Shown: positions 19,077 through 33,620, counted from the first letter of the stretch. The stretch: DNA of 64,000 nucleotides from Acinetobacter sp. ASP199 (GCF_022700675.1 NZ_CP062182.1:2852001-2916000), one strand, 5' to 3'. A program made the numbers and translations. The notes: generated by a model not told the origin, from the sequence alone.

Positions 19077-19280
19077 AGCAAACTGAGCAAGAAGTAGCCA
19101 TCAGTTTAAAAAGCCAACAACTTTATTTTTACCATTGTGTTTTTTTAGAGTAATCTATCCGCGCAATGCATTATCCATGTATGTGCTGAGATGCTGAAAA
19201 TCACCTTTACTTTCAGCATGCTGTCCTGTGATTGGCGTGACGATCAAATCCGAATATTACAGGGCAACTCTGTTGTCCCC

Positions 19281-19687
19281 ATGAAATCCCTCCAGCATCT
19301 CTTCTGCAAATTTAATTTCTTCTCAAAAACAACGTGTGTGAAAAGCGGCGTTTTCCAGTTTTATTGCTGCTGTTGTCGACTGGTACGACTTTTTTCTTTA
19401 CGGTATCGTCGCAACCCTGATTTTTAAAGCTCAATTTTTCCCAAATATTGGCAACAATATGGGCACCTTAGCCACCTTGGCAAACTTTGTTGTCGGCTTC
19501 CTGTTTCATCCTTTCGGTGCTGTGGTATTTAGTCACGAATATTATTGGTAGTGGTTTTAGCCCAATGATTGCGGCTTCCTTAGTGATTTAAGGTGATGGT
19601 TCATGGCATCATGTAGCCATCTCTCTTGCTGTGGGCTGCCTACTGACTGCATTGGTTGCTGCCCTGATGCCAAAAATCCAGGATTAA
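19281..19687 (+). pseudogene. Remnant of an MHS-family (ShiA/ProP-like) MFS transporter
   Basis: Translation in one frame gives SSFIAAVVDWYDFFLYG, then a segment like the second helix ending HPFGAVVF: the first ~75 residues of a metabolite:H+ symporter. Near 19530 the frame switches to one reading TNIIGSGFSPMIAASLV and, after a stop, GDGSWHHVAISLAVG to a terminal stop at 19687: the last helices of the same family. About 300 central codons are missing, and in-frame stops lie at 19339 and 19589. It ends three bases before the RidA start, suggesting a former operon. Confidence 0.82.
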
Positions 19688-19690
19688 ATA

Positions 19691-20047
19691 ATGACTGTTC
19701 AACGTTTGCATGTTTCTCAACGCTTCTCTGAAATCGCGATTTCAGGCAATCTGGTGCATCTGGCAGGTCAACTGGCCAGTGATTTTGATCTGGATATTAA
19801 AGGTCAGACGCAGCAAACTTTAGACATCATTGACCAGTTCCTCGCAGATGCGGGAACAGATAAGAACCACATCATGTCCGTCACCATTTATCTCAAAGAT
19901 ATTGAGCGTGACTATGCGGCTTTTAATGAAGTGTGGGATGCATGGGTATCTGATATTCAAGCCCTGCCACGTACCTGTGTAGAAGCCAAGCTCTATGATC
20001 CACGTGTATTAGTCGAACTGACCGTTGTCGCAGTAAAACCGGAATAA
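19691..20047 (+). CDS. RidA/YjgF-family protein
   Basis: 118 aa. Rid proteins hydrolyse reactive enamine/imine intermediates from PLP enzymes; subfamily members differ in substrate. It shows the domain's closing motif PRTCVEAKLYDPRVLVELTVVAV, with the Arg and Glu that line the active cleft, and a typical middle QTLDIIDQFLADAG. It follows directly on the MHS transporter remnant, so its promoter may be inherited from that gene. Confidence 0.9.
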   Translation: MTVQRLHVSQRFSEIAISGNLVHLAGQLASDFDLDIKGQTQQTLDIIDQFLADAGTDKNHIMSVTIYLKDIERDYAAFNEVWDAWVSDIQALPRTCVEAKLYDPRVLVELTVVAVKPE

Positions 20048-20069
20048 TTCCGATAAAATTTATCTTCTA

Positions 20070-20102
20070 ATAAAAAAGCATGCAGATAGCATGCTTTTTT
20101 AT
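20070..20102. terminator. Bidirectional terminator
   Basis: AAAAAAGCATGC and GCATGCTTTTTT pair around a short loop, between the convergent RidA and DUF2726 genes. Confidence 0.85.
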
Positions 20103-20116
20103 TTGTGTCAGATCTA

Positions 20117-20665
20117 TTAACCCACTGTCTTCACCTTAGGCCTGCCCAGAGCGGAGTACATCGGGAACTTCTTTAGTGCTGTCAGGGTATTCGGGTTGAC
20201 TACACTATCCTCCTCACCCTGTTCATTCAGGAAGTCGCGACGCAAGTGATGATATTCCGGAATATCTTCATAACGGATTACCCGATAGCCTGCCATAGTC
20301 AGTAAGGCATCCTGATACTGGGATTGCTGTGGGCGTTTCAAAATCATCGGATCGTCCACGGCCACGATGGCAACGACCAGATGATCCTGATCTAGAACTA
20401 CAAAGTCCGCGACCAGATTCCGATATTTGTTACGGGTACGAAAAAATTTGGTGGTCAACAGCGCATCATAGGAGACGTGAGCCAGAATAATGCTCTCTGG
20501 TAGAATTTCCTTTAGACGGGTGTAAGTGAGCTGTTGATTCAGGTTAAAAATGGCGCGCTGCTTCAGCACACTGTCTTGCTGCTTGCCGCTGTTCTGTACT
20601 CTCTTCCACGCCATCAGGATGGTGCAAAAGAGCAGAAAACTGCCAATGATGATATAGGTGGCCAT
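20117..20665 (-). CDS. DUF2726 domain protein, membrane-anchored
   Basis: 182 aa. One N-terminal transmembrane helix (about residues 3-20) is followed by a DUF2726 region (AIFNLNQQLTYTRLKEILPES, then NKYRNLVADFVVLDQDHLVVAIVAVDD). The fold is nuclease-like (restriction-endonuclease related) in other members, but no function is established. Single gene. Confidence 0.78.
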   Translation of the reverse strand: MATYIIIGSFLLFCTILMAWKRVQNSGKQQDSVLKQRAIFNLNQQLTYTRLKEILPESIILAHVSYDALLTTKFFRTRNKYRNLVADFVVLDQDHLVVAIVAVDDPMILKRPQQSQYQDALLTMAGYRVIRYEDIPEYHHLRRDFLNEQGEEDSVVNPNTLTALKKFPMYSALGRPKVKTVG

Positions 20666-21007
20666 GCGTTAGTCCTTTCTGCATTCTTATAATCGTTTTT
20701 GTTTTATTGTTGTCAGTATAGATCGATTTTCATCTGAAAATCACGGTACAACCAATTTGCTTAGATACTGCAACATCCGGTATCAAAACTTCTATAAGGG
20801 CATTACATTTCAAAGAACTTAAAAATTCCATGTACTGGAAATGTAATGTGTTCCTTACTGAGTCTCACTCTAAATCAGCCACTCAAATTTAAGCAATAGT
20901 ATTTGCTTCTTTTTGTCTTACAATTCCGATAAAGTGCAATTTTTAAACATTTTTTCCAGTAAATATCTTAATTTCATTATTTTTTAATTGAGTTTTAACT
21001 TTCTCTT
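20666..21007. other. Intergenic region with an 11-bp inverted repeat
   Basis: No gene seen. CATTACATTTC at 20801-20811 is exactly repeated inverted at 20838-20848, with a smaller TTCCA/TGGAA pair inside the loop. No T-run follows, so it is not a plain terminator. The rest is AT-rich. Confidence 0.5.
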
Positions 21008-21037
21008 AATAAAAAAGACACCGAAGTGTCTTTTTAA
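21008..21037 (-). terminator. Terminator of the YgiQ gene
   Basis: AAAAAGACAC, a CGAA-type loop, then GTGTCTTTTT. On the minus strand it follows the stop at 21044 closely. Confidence 0.83.
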
Positions 21038-21043
21038 AGTGAT

Positions 21044-23440
21044 TTAGGCACGATTTTTGGGTTTGGCCTTTCCTTTTGGTTTCGGCCCACCAAATGGCTT
21101 TTTCGCATCACCTGTTTCGCGTGGTGGCAAACCGATATGCTGGGTCAAGATCTGCCCTTTCTTCGGACGGTTGTTCTGTCCTTGACTTTGACCTTGTCCA
21201 CGATTGCCTGCCTGACCAGTACGTTTTTGAGAATCACCTGCTACGGTTGAGTTCTTCTTACGTGCCGATTGATACTGACCATCTACCCCTGCAGGCTGAT
21301 AAGTCGGAATCAAATGCTGTTTCGAGTTACCAATCAAGTCCTGACGCCCCATTTCACGTAAAGCATCACGTAGCATTGGCCAGTTATTTGGATCATGGTA
21401 ACGCAAGAAAGCTTTGTGCAAACGACGACGCTTCTCACCTTTCACAATGTCCACATCTTCAGTATAACGCGCCACTTTCGCCAGTGGGTTTTTACCGGTG
21501 TAGTACATGGTAGTGGCTGTTGCCATTGGTGATGGATAGAAAGTCTGTACCTGATCGGCACGGAAACCATTCTTCTTCAACCAAATCGCAAGGTTCATCA
21601 TGTCATAATCGGTGGTACCCGGATGCGCCGCAATGAAGTAAGGAATTAAATACTGTTCCTTGCCTGCTTCTTTACTATAACGATCAAACATTTGCTTGAA
21701 GCGATCATAGGTCCCAATGCCCGGCTTCATCATTTTATTCAGCGGACCTTTTTCAGTATGCTCAGGGGCAATCTTGAGGTAACCACCGACGTGATGCGTC
21801 ACCAATTCTTTGACATATTCAGGGTTTAAAACCGCTAAATCGTAACGTAAACCTGAACCAATCAGAATCTTTTTAATACCTGGCAATGCACGTGCTTTAC
21901 GGTAAAGCTGCGTCAACGGTGCATGGTCAGTATGTAAGTTTTGACATACGCCCGGGAATACACACGATGGCTTGCGGCAGTTCTTTTCAATTTCAGGATC
22001 TTTACATGCCAAACGGTACATATTGGCTGTTGGGCCACCTAAGTCCGAGATAATCCCTGTAAAGCCCGGTGCAGTATCACGAATCTTTTCCACTTCACGC
22101 AAAATCGATTCTTCCGAACGGTTCTGAATGATACGGCCTTCATGCTCTGTAATCGAACAGAAAGTACAACCACCAAAACAACCTCGCATGATGTTCACAG
22201 AGAACTTAATCATGTCAAACGCTGGGAATCGTGCATTACCATAAGATGGATGTGGCAGACGTGCATATGGCAAGTCAAACACATAGTCCATTTCTTCCGT
22301 GGTTAACGGAATTGGCGGTGGGTTCAACCACACATCACGCTCACCATGCTTTTGTACTAAAGCACGTGCATTACCTGGGTTGGTTTCAAGATGCAAAATA
22401 CGGTTGGCATGTGCATAAAGAACCGGATCATTGACAACTTCTTCAAAGGCAGGTAAACGAATCACAGCCAATTCACGTGGCGGTAATTTATGTTTAATCG
22501 CTTTTGATGCAGGTTGTAACTGTACAATTTGCGTGTTTTCATCCAAGTTGTCGCCTTCACGGACAATCGGATTCGCTACATGCTCTTTTTGGAAACCTTG
22601 GTACTGGCTCGAGTCCTTCCCTTGCTCAATCTCACAACCTTCAATATCTTCAGTCATGACGTAAGGGTTAATAATTGGATCAACGCGACCAATAGCGTCC
22701 ACATCATTCGATGCGATTTCGACAAATTTCGCTTTTGATGGGCGGTTGTGTTTATTGACAATAAACGCCGTACCACGCACATCCGTAATATCTTGGATTT
22801 TTTCACCACGCGCCAAACGGTGCATGATTTCAGTGATCGAACGCTCACCATTACCGTACATCAATAGATCCGCTTTAGAATCCATCAATACCGAACGACG
22901 TACTTTATCTGACCAATAATCGTAATGTGCGATACGACGTAGGGAAGCTTCAATACCACCTAATAAGACAGGTACATCAGGATATGCTTCACGTACACGT
23001 TGGCAATACACAGTTGCCGCACGATCTGGACGTTTATTCGGTTGATTATCAGGAGAATATGCATCATCAGAACGGATCTTACGGTCAGCCGTATAACGGT
23101 TGATCATCGAGTCCATGTTACCAGCAGTCACACCCCAGGCAATATTAGGCTTACCCAATACACGGAAGGCATCTACATTGGTCCAATCTGGCTGAGCAAT
23201 AATACCGACACGGAAACCTTGTGCTTCCAGAGTACGACCAATAATGCCTGAACAGAATGAAGGATGGTCGATGTATGCATCGCCACAGACTAAAATAAAG
23301 TCGCAACTGTCCCAACCGAGTTGATCCATTTCCTCGCGTGACATCGGCAAAAATGGCGCAGGTTCAAAGCATGACGCCCAATATTTGTCGTAATCAAACA
23401 ACGCTTTAGGCGCAGTCTGCATAGTATAAGCAGTAGACAT
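21044..23440 (-). CDS. YgiQ-family radical SAM protein
   Basis: 798 aa. The [4Fe-4S]/SAM motif is [17 protein letters not shown] (CxxxCxxC) near residue 390, preceded by the long N-terminal domain typical of YgiQ (UPF0313). The C-terminal ~100 residues are basic, Gln/Gly/Lys-rich and probably disordered. The reaction is unknown. I use the ATG of MSTAYTMQ at 23440, because the longer frame begins at TTG three codons upstream. Confidence 0.92.
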   Translation of the reverse strand: MSTAYTMQTAPKALFDYDKYWASCFEPAPFLPMSREEMDQLGWDSCDFILVCGDAYIDHPSFCSGIIGRTLEAQGFRVGIIAQPDWTNVDAFRVLGKPNIAWGVTAGNMDSMINRYTADRKIRSDDAYSPDNQPNKRPDRAATVYCQRVREAYPDVPVLLGGIEASLRRIAHYDYWSDKVRRSVLMDSKADLLMYGNGERSITEIMHRLARGEKIQDITDVRGTAFIVNKHNRPSKAKFVEIASNDVDAIGRVDPIINPYVMTEDIEGCEIEQGKDSSQYQGFQKEHVANPIVREGDNLDENTQIVQLQPASKAIKHKLPPRELAVIRLPAFEEVVNDPVLYAHANRILHLETNPGNARALVQKHGERDVWLNPPPIPLTTEEMDYVFDLPYARLPHPSYGNARFPAFDMIKFSVNIMRGCFGGCTFCSITEHEGRIIQNRSEESILREVEKIRDTAPGFTGIISDLGGPTANMYRLACKDPEIEKNCRKPSCVFPGVCQNLHTDHAPLTQLYRKARALPGIKKILIGSGLRYDLAVLNPEYVKELVTHHVGGYLKIAPEHTEKGPLNKMMKPGIGTYDRFKQMFDRYSKEAGKEQYLIPYFIAAHPGTTDYDMMNLAIWLKKNGFRADQVQTFYPSPMATATTMYYTGKNPLAKVARYTEDVDIVKGEKRRRLHKAFLRYHDPNNWPMLRDALREMGRQDLIGNSKQHLIPTYQPAGVDGQYQSARKKNSTVAGDSQKRTGQAGNRGQGQSQGQNNRPKKGQILTQHIGLPPRETGDAKKPFGGPKPKGKAKPKNRA

Positions 23441-23628
23441 GGCTAGCAATTCTCGGCTGGCAGATGATAGGAGATCTAAAATTAGATCAAAGATGAAAGC
23501 CGATCATTTTACCATGAATTCTATTCATCTTGCTTGATTATAATTTATACAAATCCAATTAAGTAATTCAAATCTTTTATATGCCTTGGACTTAGAACCA
23601 ATAAATATCTTTTCGTTTCAAAATAAGA

Positions 23629-24828
23629 CTATTTAATTGATTTAAGTCTAAATGCTAAACAGAGACCAATGATTAAAATACAGCTAATAAATATGCTTAA
23701 TCCAATCCAACCTGTTCTTTCCCAAACCATTCCACTGCCACTACCGAGTACACTTGATCCCATGTAATAGCTAAATAGATACAAGGATGAACCTACCGCT
23801 CGGTATTGCAAAGATTGCACCGTAACCCAACTACTAGAGGTCGAATGCGCTGCAAAAAAGGCAAATGTAAATATCAACAATCCGATTAAAACAGCTATTA
23901 ATGAAGGTATAAGCATAATACTGATACCAATTAGCATTAGAATGAGCATTGCAACAAGTACATATTCCCGCCCAAAACGTCTTCCCCACTGTGCAGCACG
24001 TGGTGAACTATAAATACCTGCCAAATAAGCAATTGAAATCAAGCCAATCCATGTTTGTGACAATTGAAATGGAGCATCTATCAGTCGATAACTCATATAG
24101 TTAAAGACCGAAACAAAACAGCCCATCAAAATGAATCCTTGCATGAATAGGATTCTGAGTTTTTTATCTTGGATATTTTTTATAAAAGAATGATAGAACC
24201 GATCTAAGCGTATTGGATAGGAAATAAAGTGTTGAGAAGCTGGCAGCAGTCGTAAAAATGCGATAGCTATACATAAGTTTAATAAACCGATGATCATCAT
24301 TGCCAACTGCCAAGAAATATAGTCAATCAGTACACCAGCAATTAGTCGTCCACCCATCCCACCAATTGCAGTTCCTGAGATATACAAGCCCATCGCAAAA
24401 CCAATATCTTTTTGTGCAATTTCTTCACCAATATAGGTCATCGCAACTGCCGCAACACCACTTACACTTAAACCAATCAGTATTCGATTAGCTAAAAACA
24501 CCTCCCAAATAGGAAGCAGCGAACTTAAAATTGAAAGTAACGCTGCTAGAAATAAAGCACAAACCATCACAGACTTTCTTCCATATCTATCTGAAATCAA
24601 TCCCGTAAATAACAGCCCTATGGCGAGTGCAATAGTCGAAAAAGAGAGTGGAAAACTACTATGGGTCGGACTTACTTTAAAAAAGTCAGCAAAAATCGGC
24701 ATCATCGGTTGTACACAGTACAAAGATGAAAAAATGGCAAAACCCGCTAAGAATAGGGAGAATAAAATCGCAAGAAATGAACGTGAACCATATTCAATAT
24801 AGTTTTGTTCATCGGCTGAAGTAGACAT
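23629..24828 (-). CDS. MFS transporter, YnfM/AraJ-like
   Basis: 399 aa with twelve hydrophobic helices. It has the loop 2-3 motif GLISDRYGRKSVMV, the Gly-rich helix 5 (GLYISGTAIGGMGGRLIAG) and a 12-helix drug:H+ antiporter-like layout (SLYCVQPMMPIFADFF at helix 1). Family members export arabinose, arabinose-like compounds or drugs; the substrate here is unknown. Base composition is somewhat lower in GC than its neighbours, hinting at later arrival. It lies just downstream of the rRNA operon terminator on the same strand. Confidence 0.83.
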   Translation of the reverse strand: MSTSADEQNYIEYGSRSFLAILFSLFLAGFAIFSSLYCVQPMMPIFADFFKVSPTHSSFPLSFSTIALAIGLLFTGLISDRYGRKSVMVCALFLAALLSILSSLLPIWEVFLANRILIGLSVSGVAAVAMTYIGEEIAQKDIGFAMGLYISGTAIGGMGGRLIAGVLIDYISWQLAMMIIGLLNLCIAIAFLRLLPASQHFISYPIRLDRFYHSFIKNIQDKKLRILFMQGFILMGCFVSVFNYMSYRLIDAPFQLSQTWIGLISIAYLAGIYSSPRAAQWGRRFGREYVLVAMLILMLIGISIMLIPSLIAVLIGLLIFTFAFFAAHSTSSSWVTVQSLQYRAVGSSLYLFSYYMGSSVLGSGSGMVWERTGWIGLSIFISCILIIGLCLAFRLKSIK

Positions 24829-24984
24829 AAGCGTTCCATTTTAGTTAGAAACAGTATACGCCTCTCTAGAATTGAATAGAGGATCTATTTTTACCATGTC
24901 CATTCCTCATTCCGAGGTGAAATAAGGCTTAGGCTTATTTTTCTTGTCTATTGGATTTATTAGCATTTCTTTTTTTTATTGCAT

Positions 24985-25022
24985 AAAAAAATCCCCCTGC
25001 TCGTTTGAGACAGGGGGATTTC
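24985..25022 (-). terminator. rRNA operon terminator
   Basis: AAATCCCCCTG and CAGGGGGATTT make an 11-bp GC-rich stem. On the minus strand a long T-run follows, directly after the 5S gene. Confidence 0.9.
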
Positions 25023-25030
25023 GAATAATG

Positions 25031-25145
25031 AGCTGGCGATGACTTACTCTCACATGGGTAACCCCACACTACCATCAGCGCTAAGAGGTTTCACTTCTGA
25101 GTTCGGGAAGGGATCAGGTGGTTCACTCTTGCTATTGTCGCCAGC
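25031..25145 (-). rRNA. rrf: 5S ribosomal RNA
   Basis: 115 nt. The ends are complementary (CTGGCGA with TCGCCAG), and the internal CCGAACTCAGAAGTGAAA is the universal 5S segment. Last gene of the operon. Confidence 0.95.
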
Positions 25146-25327
25146 ACAACTGTTTATGGATACTCGCTAGGTCTTATTTAGATGCCTTGCTTTCTACCAA
25201 ATGAGTTATTAACAGAGATACTTGAGTCAATCTAAGGTGTTCATTTTATCTAGCTTGATCACTAAATCAAGTTGCTTTGATTAATATGAAATCAATTGAT
25301 GCTTTATATACAACTGTTTGGGTGTTG

Positions 25328-28224
<2,897 letters not shown>

Positions 28225-28684
28225 ACAACCCTAAACAGTCGTTAACCCTTACAAGTTAGGTTAGCAACAGATCATGATGATTTCTCATCACTCTCATACA
28301 GTTGGCGTCTTGTGCATTTAAGCACTGTACAGCTTCAATTAGATTCATATACCAAAACGCTTGATTCAGTTTAATCGCTAGAACTCATTGAATCGTTTCA
28401 TAGTTACCTATGTCACTTTCAACGAGTTTGAACAAATTATTTCAACTCAAATATATTCTGTTAATGATTCACTGCATCCTCGTCGGAGTGCAGTCAACTG
28501 TGATAAATCACAGAGATTATCAAATGGTGCGTATCATAACGCTTGTACTTGTTAATCTCTAGGATCTAAACACTTAACCGGGTGTTTCTCGCTCAACTCA
28601 AGCTTCGTTTGATTAAAGCCTGCGCGAAGCGTAGCTTCTTGCTTAAATTCTCGGGAAAAGCAGTGCTTTTCTATTCCTCGAATT
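28225..28684 (-). other. Internal transcribed spacer between tRNA-Ala and 23S
   Basis: 460 bp with no reading frame of interest. It holds processing stems flanking 23S and AT-rich leader sequence. No further tRNA seen. Confidence 0.7.
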
Positions 28685-28760
28685 TGGTGGAGACTAGGAG
28701 AGTCGAACTCCTGACCTCCTGCGTGCAAAGCAGGCGCTCTACCAACTAAGCTAAGTCCCC
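28685..28760 (-). tRNA. tRNA-Ala (TGC)
   Basis: 76 nt with encoded CCA, acceptor stem GGGGACT/AGTCTCC and anticodon TGC in CTTTGCACG. It sits between 16S and 23S as usual. Confidence 0.96.
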
Positions 28761-28801
28761 AGCTTATCATTTAGGATTCAATGTATCGTATGAGTATGTC
28801 A

Positions 28802-28878
<77 letters not shown>

Positions 28879-28939
28879 TCAGATACATCGTCATGAAGAA
28901 CAACTTGTTGTGGATTCTTACCAATCGTCAATCTTTCGT

Positions 28940-30480
<1,541 letters not shown>

Positions 30481-30647
30481 AAATCAATAGTACATATAGT
30501 GTACCAATCTTGGCTCATCAATTACTGACAAAAAATTTGCTCAAATAAACTTCGAGAAATTTCTACCAATTATCAATGAAAATATATTCGATTGATCAAC
30601 CAGTAAAAATCCACACAAGTTGTTCTTCATAATCTCTTAATGATCTT

Positions 30648-30670
30648 CTTGCTGGTTCGTCACCAGCAAG
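30648..30670 (-). other. rRNA leader hairpin
   Basis: A perfect 9-bp stem (CTTGCTGGT/ACCAGCAAG) with a 5-nt loop, placed just after the predicted start of rRNA transcription. Confidence 0.5.
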
Positions 30671-30681
30671 CTAGGTCGGCT

Positions 30682-30709
30682 ATATTACTCTCTATCTCTA
30701 GAAAGTCAA
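30682..30709 (-). promoter_or_regulatory. rRNA operon promoter
   Basis: On the minus strand TTGACT is followed after 16 bp by TAATAT, with an A/T-rich block upstream of the -35. It lies about 200 bp before 16S. Confidence 0.75.
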
Positions 30710-31013
30710 TCAGTAATTCAAATTATTTTAAACTTCCTTTCTAAAACCCAACTTAATCAATTTTAACTAAGTTACTGTTTTATCAGAAGTTTTAATCTTC
30801 ATCACCGCCGATGGATGTGCATTCTACAGCATTTCACATGCCTTGCAACACCTTTTTTTAAACTTATAAAACGTATGTTTATTTTATAATCCAAAAAAAT
30901 TATAAATTACTGTTTTATTTATAAAAATTATTTTAATAAAAATATTCAATATTTTATTTAGAAATACCTACAACCACTAAGATATTGTTATTTATAGTTT
31001 TTTATTATTTATA

Positions 31014-31050
31014 AAAGCAAAAAGCAGAACTTCCGCCCTGCTTTTTGCTA
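31014..31050 (-). terminator. Terminator of the TonB-dependent receptor gene
   Basis: AGCAAAAAGCAG pairs with CTGCTTTTTGCT (12 bp) just past the stop at 31064, with T-rich sequence after it on the minus strand. Confidence 0.8.
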
Positions 31051-31063
31051 GATTTAACTCAAA

Positions 31064-33085
31064 TTAGAACTTCATACTGATTCTTGCCCAGTAATTTCGT
31101 CCAATATTGTTAAATTGCTCATCAGTTGGTAAACCTGTGCCTGATGCACCCATTTTATTTAAGTGCTCGGTATATGTACGATCCAAGACATTATCAATAC
31201 CTACAGATAAATCCACACCCTCTGTAAGGTTATAAGTACCGTTTAAAGACAAAGTACCAAAGCCTGCGCTTTTCTTATTGTCATAACCAACAATGTTGCC
31301 TTCGCGTTCGCTTATACGACTTTGACCATCCACAATGCGCCAATAAGCACCTAATGTATAACGATCTTGGATATAACGAAGATTAATTCGCCCTTCCAAA
31401 GGTGCAATTTGTGGCAACGGCGTATTATCAGTGGTGTTCTCACCCCATGCATACATGGCACTGACATCTGCTTGAATGGCATCAGTGAACTGATAACCAA
31501 TACCTGCTTCTGCACCTGCAATTAATGCATCAACGTTTTTAGAATCGGCTGCATTAATACCATGACCTGTCGGCTTATCAGCATCATAATTAATTAAAAT
31601 GTAATCATTAATTAAACCTGTATAAGCAGATACCCATGAATTGAATGCGCCATGATGATGTTGATAGCCAAGATCTAACTGTAAGGTTTTTTCAGTTTTT
31701 AGATCTTTAAATGTAGATAAGGCTTCGCCATTCAAATCAGTTTTAAATAATTCCCAATAATCTGGCACACGTTCGACATAACCTAAACCAATATAAGTTT
31801 TACCATCATCATGTTCGGGATGCATATTCTCAAAACGAATGAAAGCACTCGGCAAAGTCTCTTTACGATCAATACTACGCTTCACAGAATCAATATTAAC
31901 TTGATCAATACGCAAGCCTGATACAACTTTATTATCATTCCCTAGGTCATAACTCAATTCACCAAAACCACCAATGGATTGAAATTCCATATCTGTTGTT
32001 ACAGGAGAATTCATCATCGGTTTGGTCGAATGATACATCCCTCCTGCATGCTTATTGAATTGAGTGTCCAAACCGCTAATGAGCTGCAACTTATCCCACT
32101 CATGAGTCATTGATAGTCGTGAATTTAAAGTTCGACGGGTAACCGTCATGGCTTTATTCGGTTCTTCAACTTGACGCAAGCTAAAATTATCCATGACGTG
32201 ATCATTAAAATTGTAGTTAACCTGTGCTTCTACTTTTTTAAGTGTTTCAGTCAGATTCTGTTTTTGCACACGTAAACCTAGACTTTCACGAGCAAACTTA
32301 GAACCATCCATCATACGTCCAGCATAGACGGCTTCACCATCTGCCTTACCGCCTGTTAACTCTACCCAGGTATCTGCATCTGGTGTCCAGCCTAAAGTCA
32401 GATCTGCATTCCAGCGCTTCCAATCTGATGGCACGGTTCTACCATCTCCATCTTTATAGCTATTGGAAACAGAACGATTGGTGTTTAGACGAATGTAAGC
32501 CTTATCATCACCCGCAGCCACTTCAACATTTTGGTCTAAACGGCCAAATGAACCCATTAAGACACTTGCTTGACCACGGTAATTTGTGTCTTCGTCAAAT
32601 TGTTCAGGCGTACGCTCAAAAATCACCGTTGCTGCCGAACCTGTATTGGCATATTGAACCGTTTGCGGCCCTTTAATGACAGATATACGGTCATAACTTT
32701 CAGGTGAGATATAAGATGTCGGGGAATCCATACGGCTTGGACATGCACCCAAGCTTTCATTGCCATCTGTCAAAATTTTAATACGTGAACCAAACATGCC
32801 ACGGAAAGTCACATCCCCATTGGTACCTGCACCACTATTTACCGAACTAAAACCCACAATGCTTTGTAAATAATCTGCGCCATCTGTTGCAGGCACAGGT
32901 TGAATCGGCTGTTTTGGATCAGCACGAACAATTAAACCATTGGCATCTGTACCTGCTGTTGAAGTCACCACAATCGGTGCCAAACTTTGAACAGGCATTA
33001 GATTATCTGCAAAAACAGCAGGTGAATAACAGGCAACACAAACCGCAGCCGCAAGCGGCTGTAAATAGAATTTTGGCTGAGCCAT
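31064..33085 (-). CDS. TonB-dependent receptor, OprC/NosA 'copper receptor' type
   Basis: 673 aa. Signal peptide (about 26 residues, ending near AVFADN), a plug domain with SLAPIVVTSTAG, GDVTFRGMFGSRIKILTDG and VIKGPQTVQYANTGSAATV, then a beta-barrel ending in YWARISMKF. The segment ACPSRMDSPTSYISPES is typical of TonB-copper receptors (OprC). The assigned metal is only by family. The gene lies downstream of a His-rich DUF2946 gene behind a Zur-box-like palindrome at 33608, so zinc uptake or zinc-responsive control is a serious alternative. Confidence 0.88.
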   Translation of the reverse strand: MAQPKFYLQPLAAAVCVACYSPAVFADNLMPVQSLAPIVVTSTAGTDANGLIVRADPKQPIQPVPATDGADYLQSIVGFSSVNSGAGTNGDVTFRGMFGSRIKILTDGNESLGACPSRMDSPTSYISPESYDRISVIKGPQTVQYANTGSAATVIFERTPEQFDEDTNYRGQASVLMGSFGRLDQNVEVAAGDDKAYIRLNTNRSVSNSYKDGDGRTVPSDWKRWNADLTLGWTPDADTWVELTGGKADGEAVYAGRMMDGSKFARESLGLRVQKQNLTETLKKVEAQVNYNFNDHVMDNFSLRQVEEPNKAMTVTRRTLNSRLSMTHEWDKLQLISGLDTQFNKHAGGMYHSTKPMMNSPVTTDMEFQSIGGFGELSYDLGNDNKVVSGLRIDQVNIDSVKRSIDRKETLPSAFIRFENMHPEHDDGKTYIGLGYVERVPDYWELFKTDLNGEALSTFKDLKTEKTLQLDLGYQHHHGAFNSWVSAYTGLINDYILINYDADKPTGHGINAADSKNVDALIAGAEAGIGYQFTDAIQADVSAMYAWGENTTDNTPLPQIAPLEGRINLRYIQDRYTLGAYWRIVDGQSRISEREGNIVGYDNKKSAGFGTLSLNGTYNLTEGVDLSVGIDNVLDRTYTEHLNKMGASGTGLPTDEQFNNIGRNYWARISMKF

Positions 33086-33157
33086 TTTAATATCTCACTG
33101 AAATACATATCAAACACGGCTTAGGTTCATCAAGACCCAAGCAATACGAAGGTGGTT

Positions 33158-33583
33158 TTATGCAAACAGTGGCGGTGCCCTACCCTGTGGAATGAGAAAG
33201 AGTCGTTGTAGCGCAAACCAAACATCCTGAAATGCTTTATCAAAAGCAATTAAGCGAACTTGAATACGATCAAGGATTTCTTTGACGTTTAATTCAGGCG
33301 GTAAGACTAAGTTGCCATAGACCGTACAGTACTGACATTGATGGCTGGCATCATGATGGTCATGGGTACTTTCTGAATGATGGAGATGATTGCTGTGATC
33401 AGCATGATGGGAATGGGCGTCGTGCGAACCCAAAGTCGGGGATAATAAAAGTGCACGCGTGATGGTTTCACAGACTGGTGCAACTTGATATTGCACAGGC
33501 AGTAAAGGCTGTAAGAAAACAGCGATCTGTAAAAAGACGGCTGCAAATGCTAGCAGCGCGCCACCACGTAATACGAAAAGCAA
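33158..33583 (-). CDS. DUF2946-like protein with His-rich loop
   Basis: 141 aa. One N-terminal hydrophobic segment (signal or anchor) is followed by a His-rich stretch (residues about 53-83, with many HH pairs), then CQYC and the DUF2946-type YGNLVLPPEL and a QGRAPP end. It is probably periplasmic and metal-binding. The start is unusual: no ATG is available, and TTG at 33583 (or ATT/CTG a few codons upstream) must be used. It lies 72 nt before the TonB receptor in the same direction, so the two are probably one operon. Confidence 0.75.
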   Translation of the reverse strand: MLFVLRGGALLAFAAVFLQIAVFLQPLLPVQYQVAPVCETITRALLLSPTLGSHDAHSHHADHSNHLHHSESTHDHHDASHQCQYCTVYGNLVLPPELNVKEILDRIQVRLIAFDKAFQDVWFALQRLFLIPQGRAPPLFA

Positions 33584-33607
33584 CAGGGCAATCCTAAAAC
33601 TTGTCGC

Positions 33608-33620
33608 GTTATATTATAAC
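33608..33620. promoter_or_regulatory. Zur-box-like palindrome, DUF2946/TonB receptor operon
   Basis: GTTATATTATAAC, a perfect 13-bp palindrome apart from its centre base. It is identical to the one between znuA and zur, and both are followed by AAA. On the minus strand it contains TATAAT, which could be the -10 itself. It sits about 25 bp before the operon start. Confidence 0.75.

Larger units (their letters stand above)
30481..31013. other. rRNA operon promoter region and AT-rich spacer
   Basis: No protein gene. It holds the rRNA leader, the promoter at 30682-30709, and very AT-rich DNA (about 30840-31010) that may act as an UP element or simply a spacer. Confidence 0.7.

Noticed and set aside
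19191..19427. 78-codon frame upstream of RidA as a gene
   Set aside because: It is out of frame with the transporter remnant that occupies the same DNA and has a Cys-rich improbable sequence.
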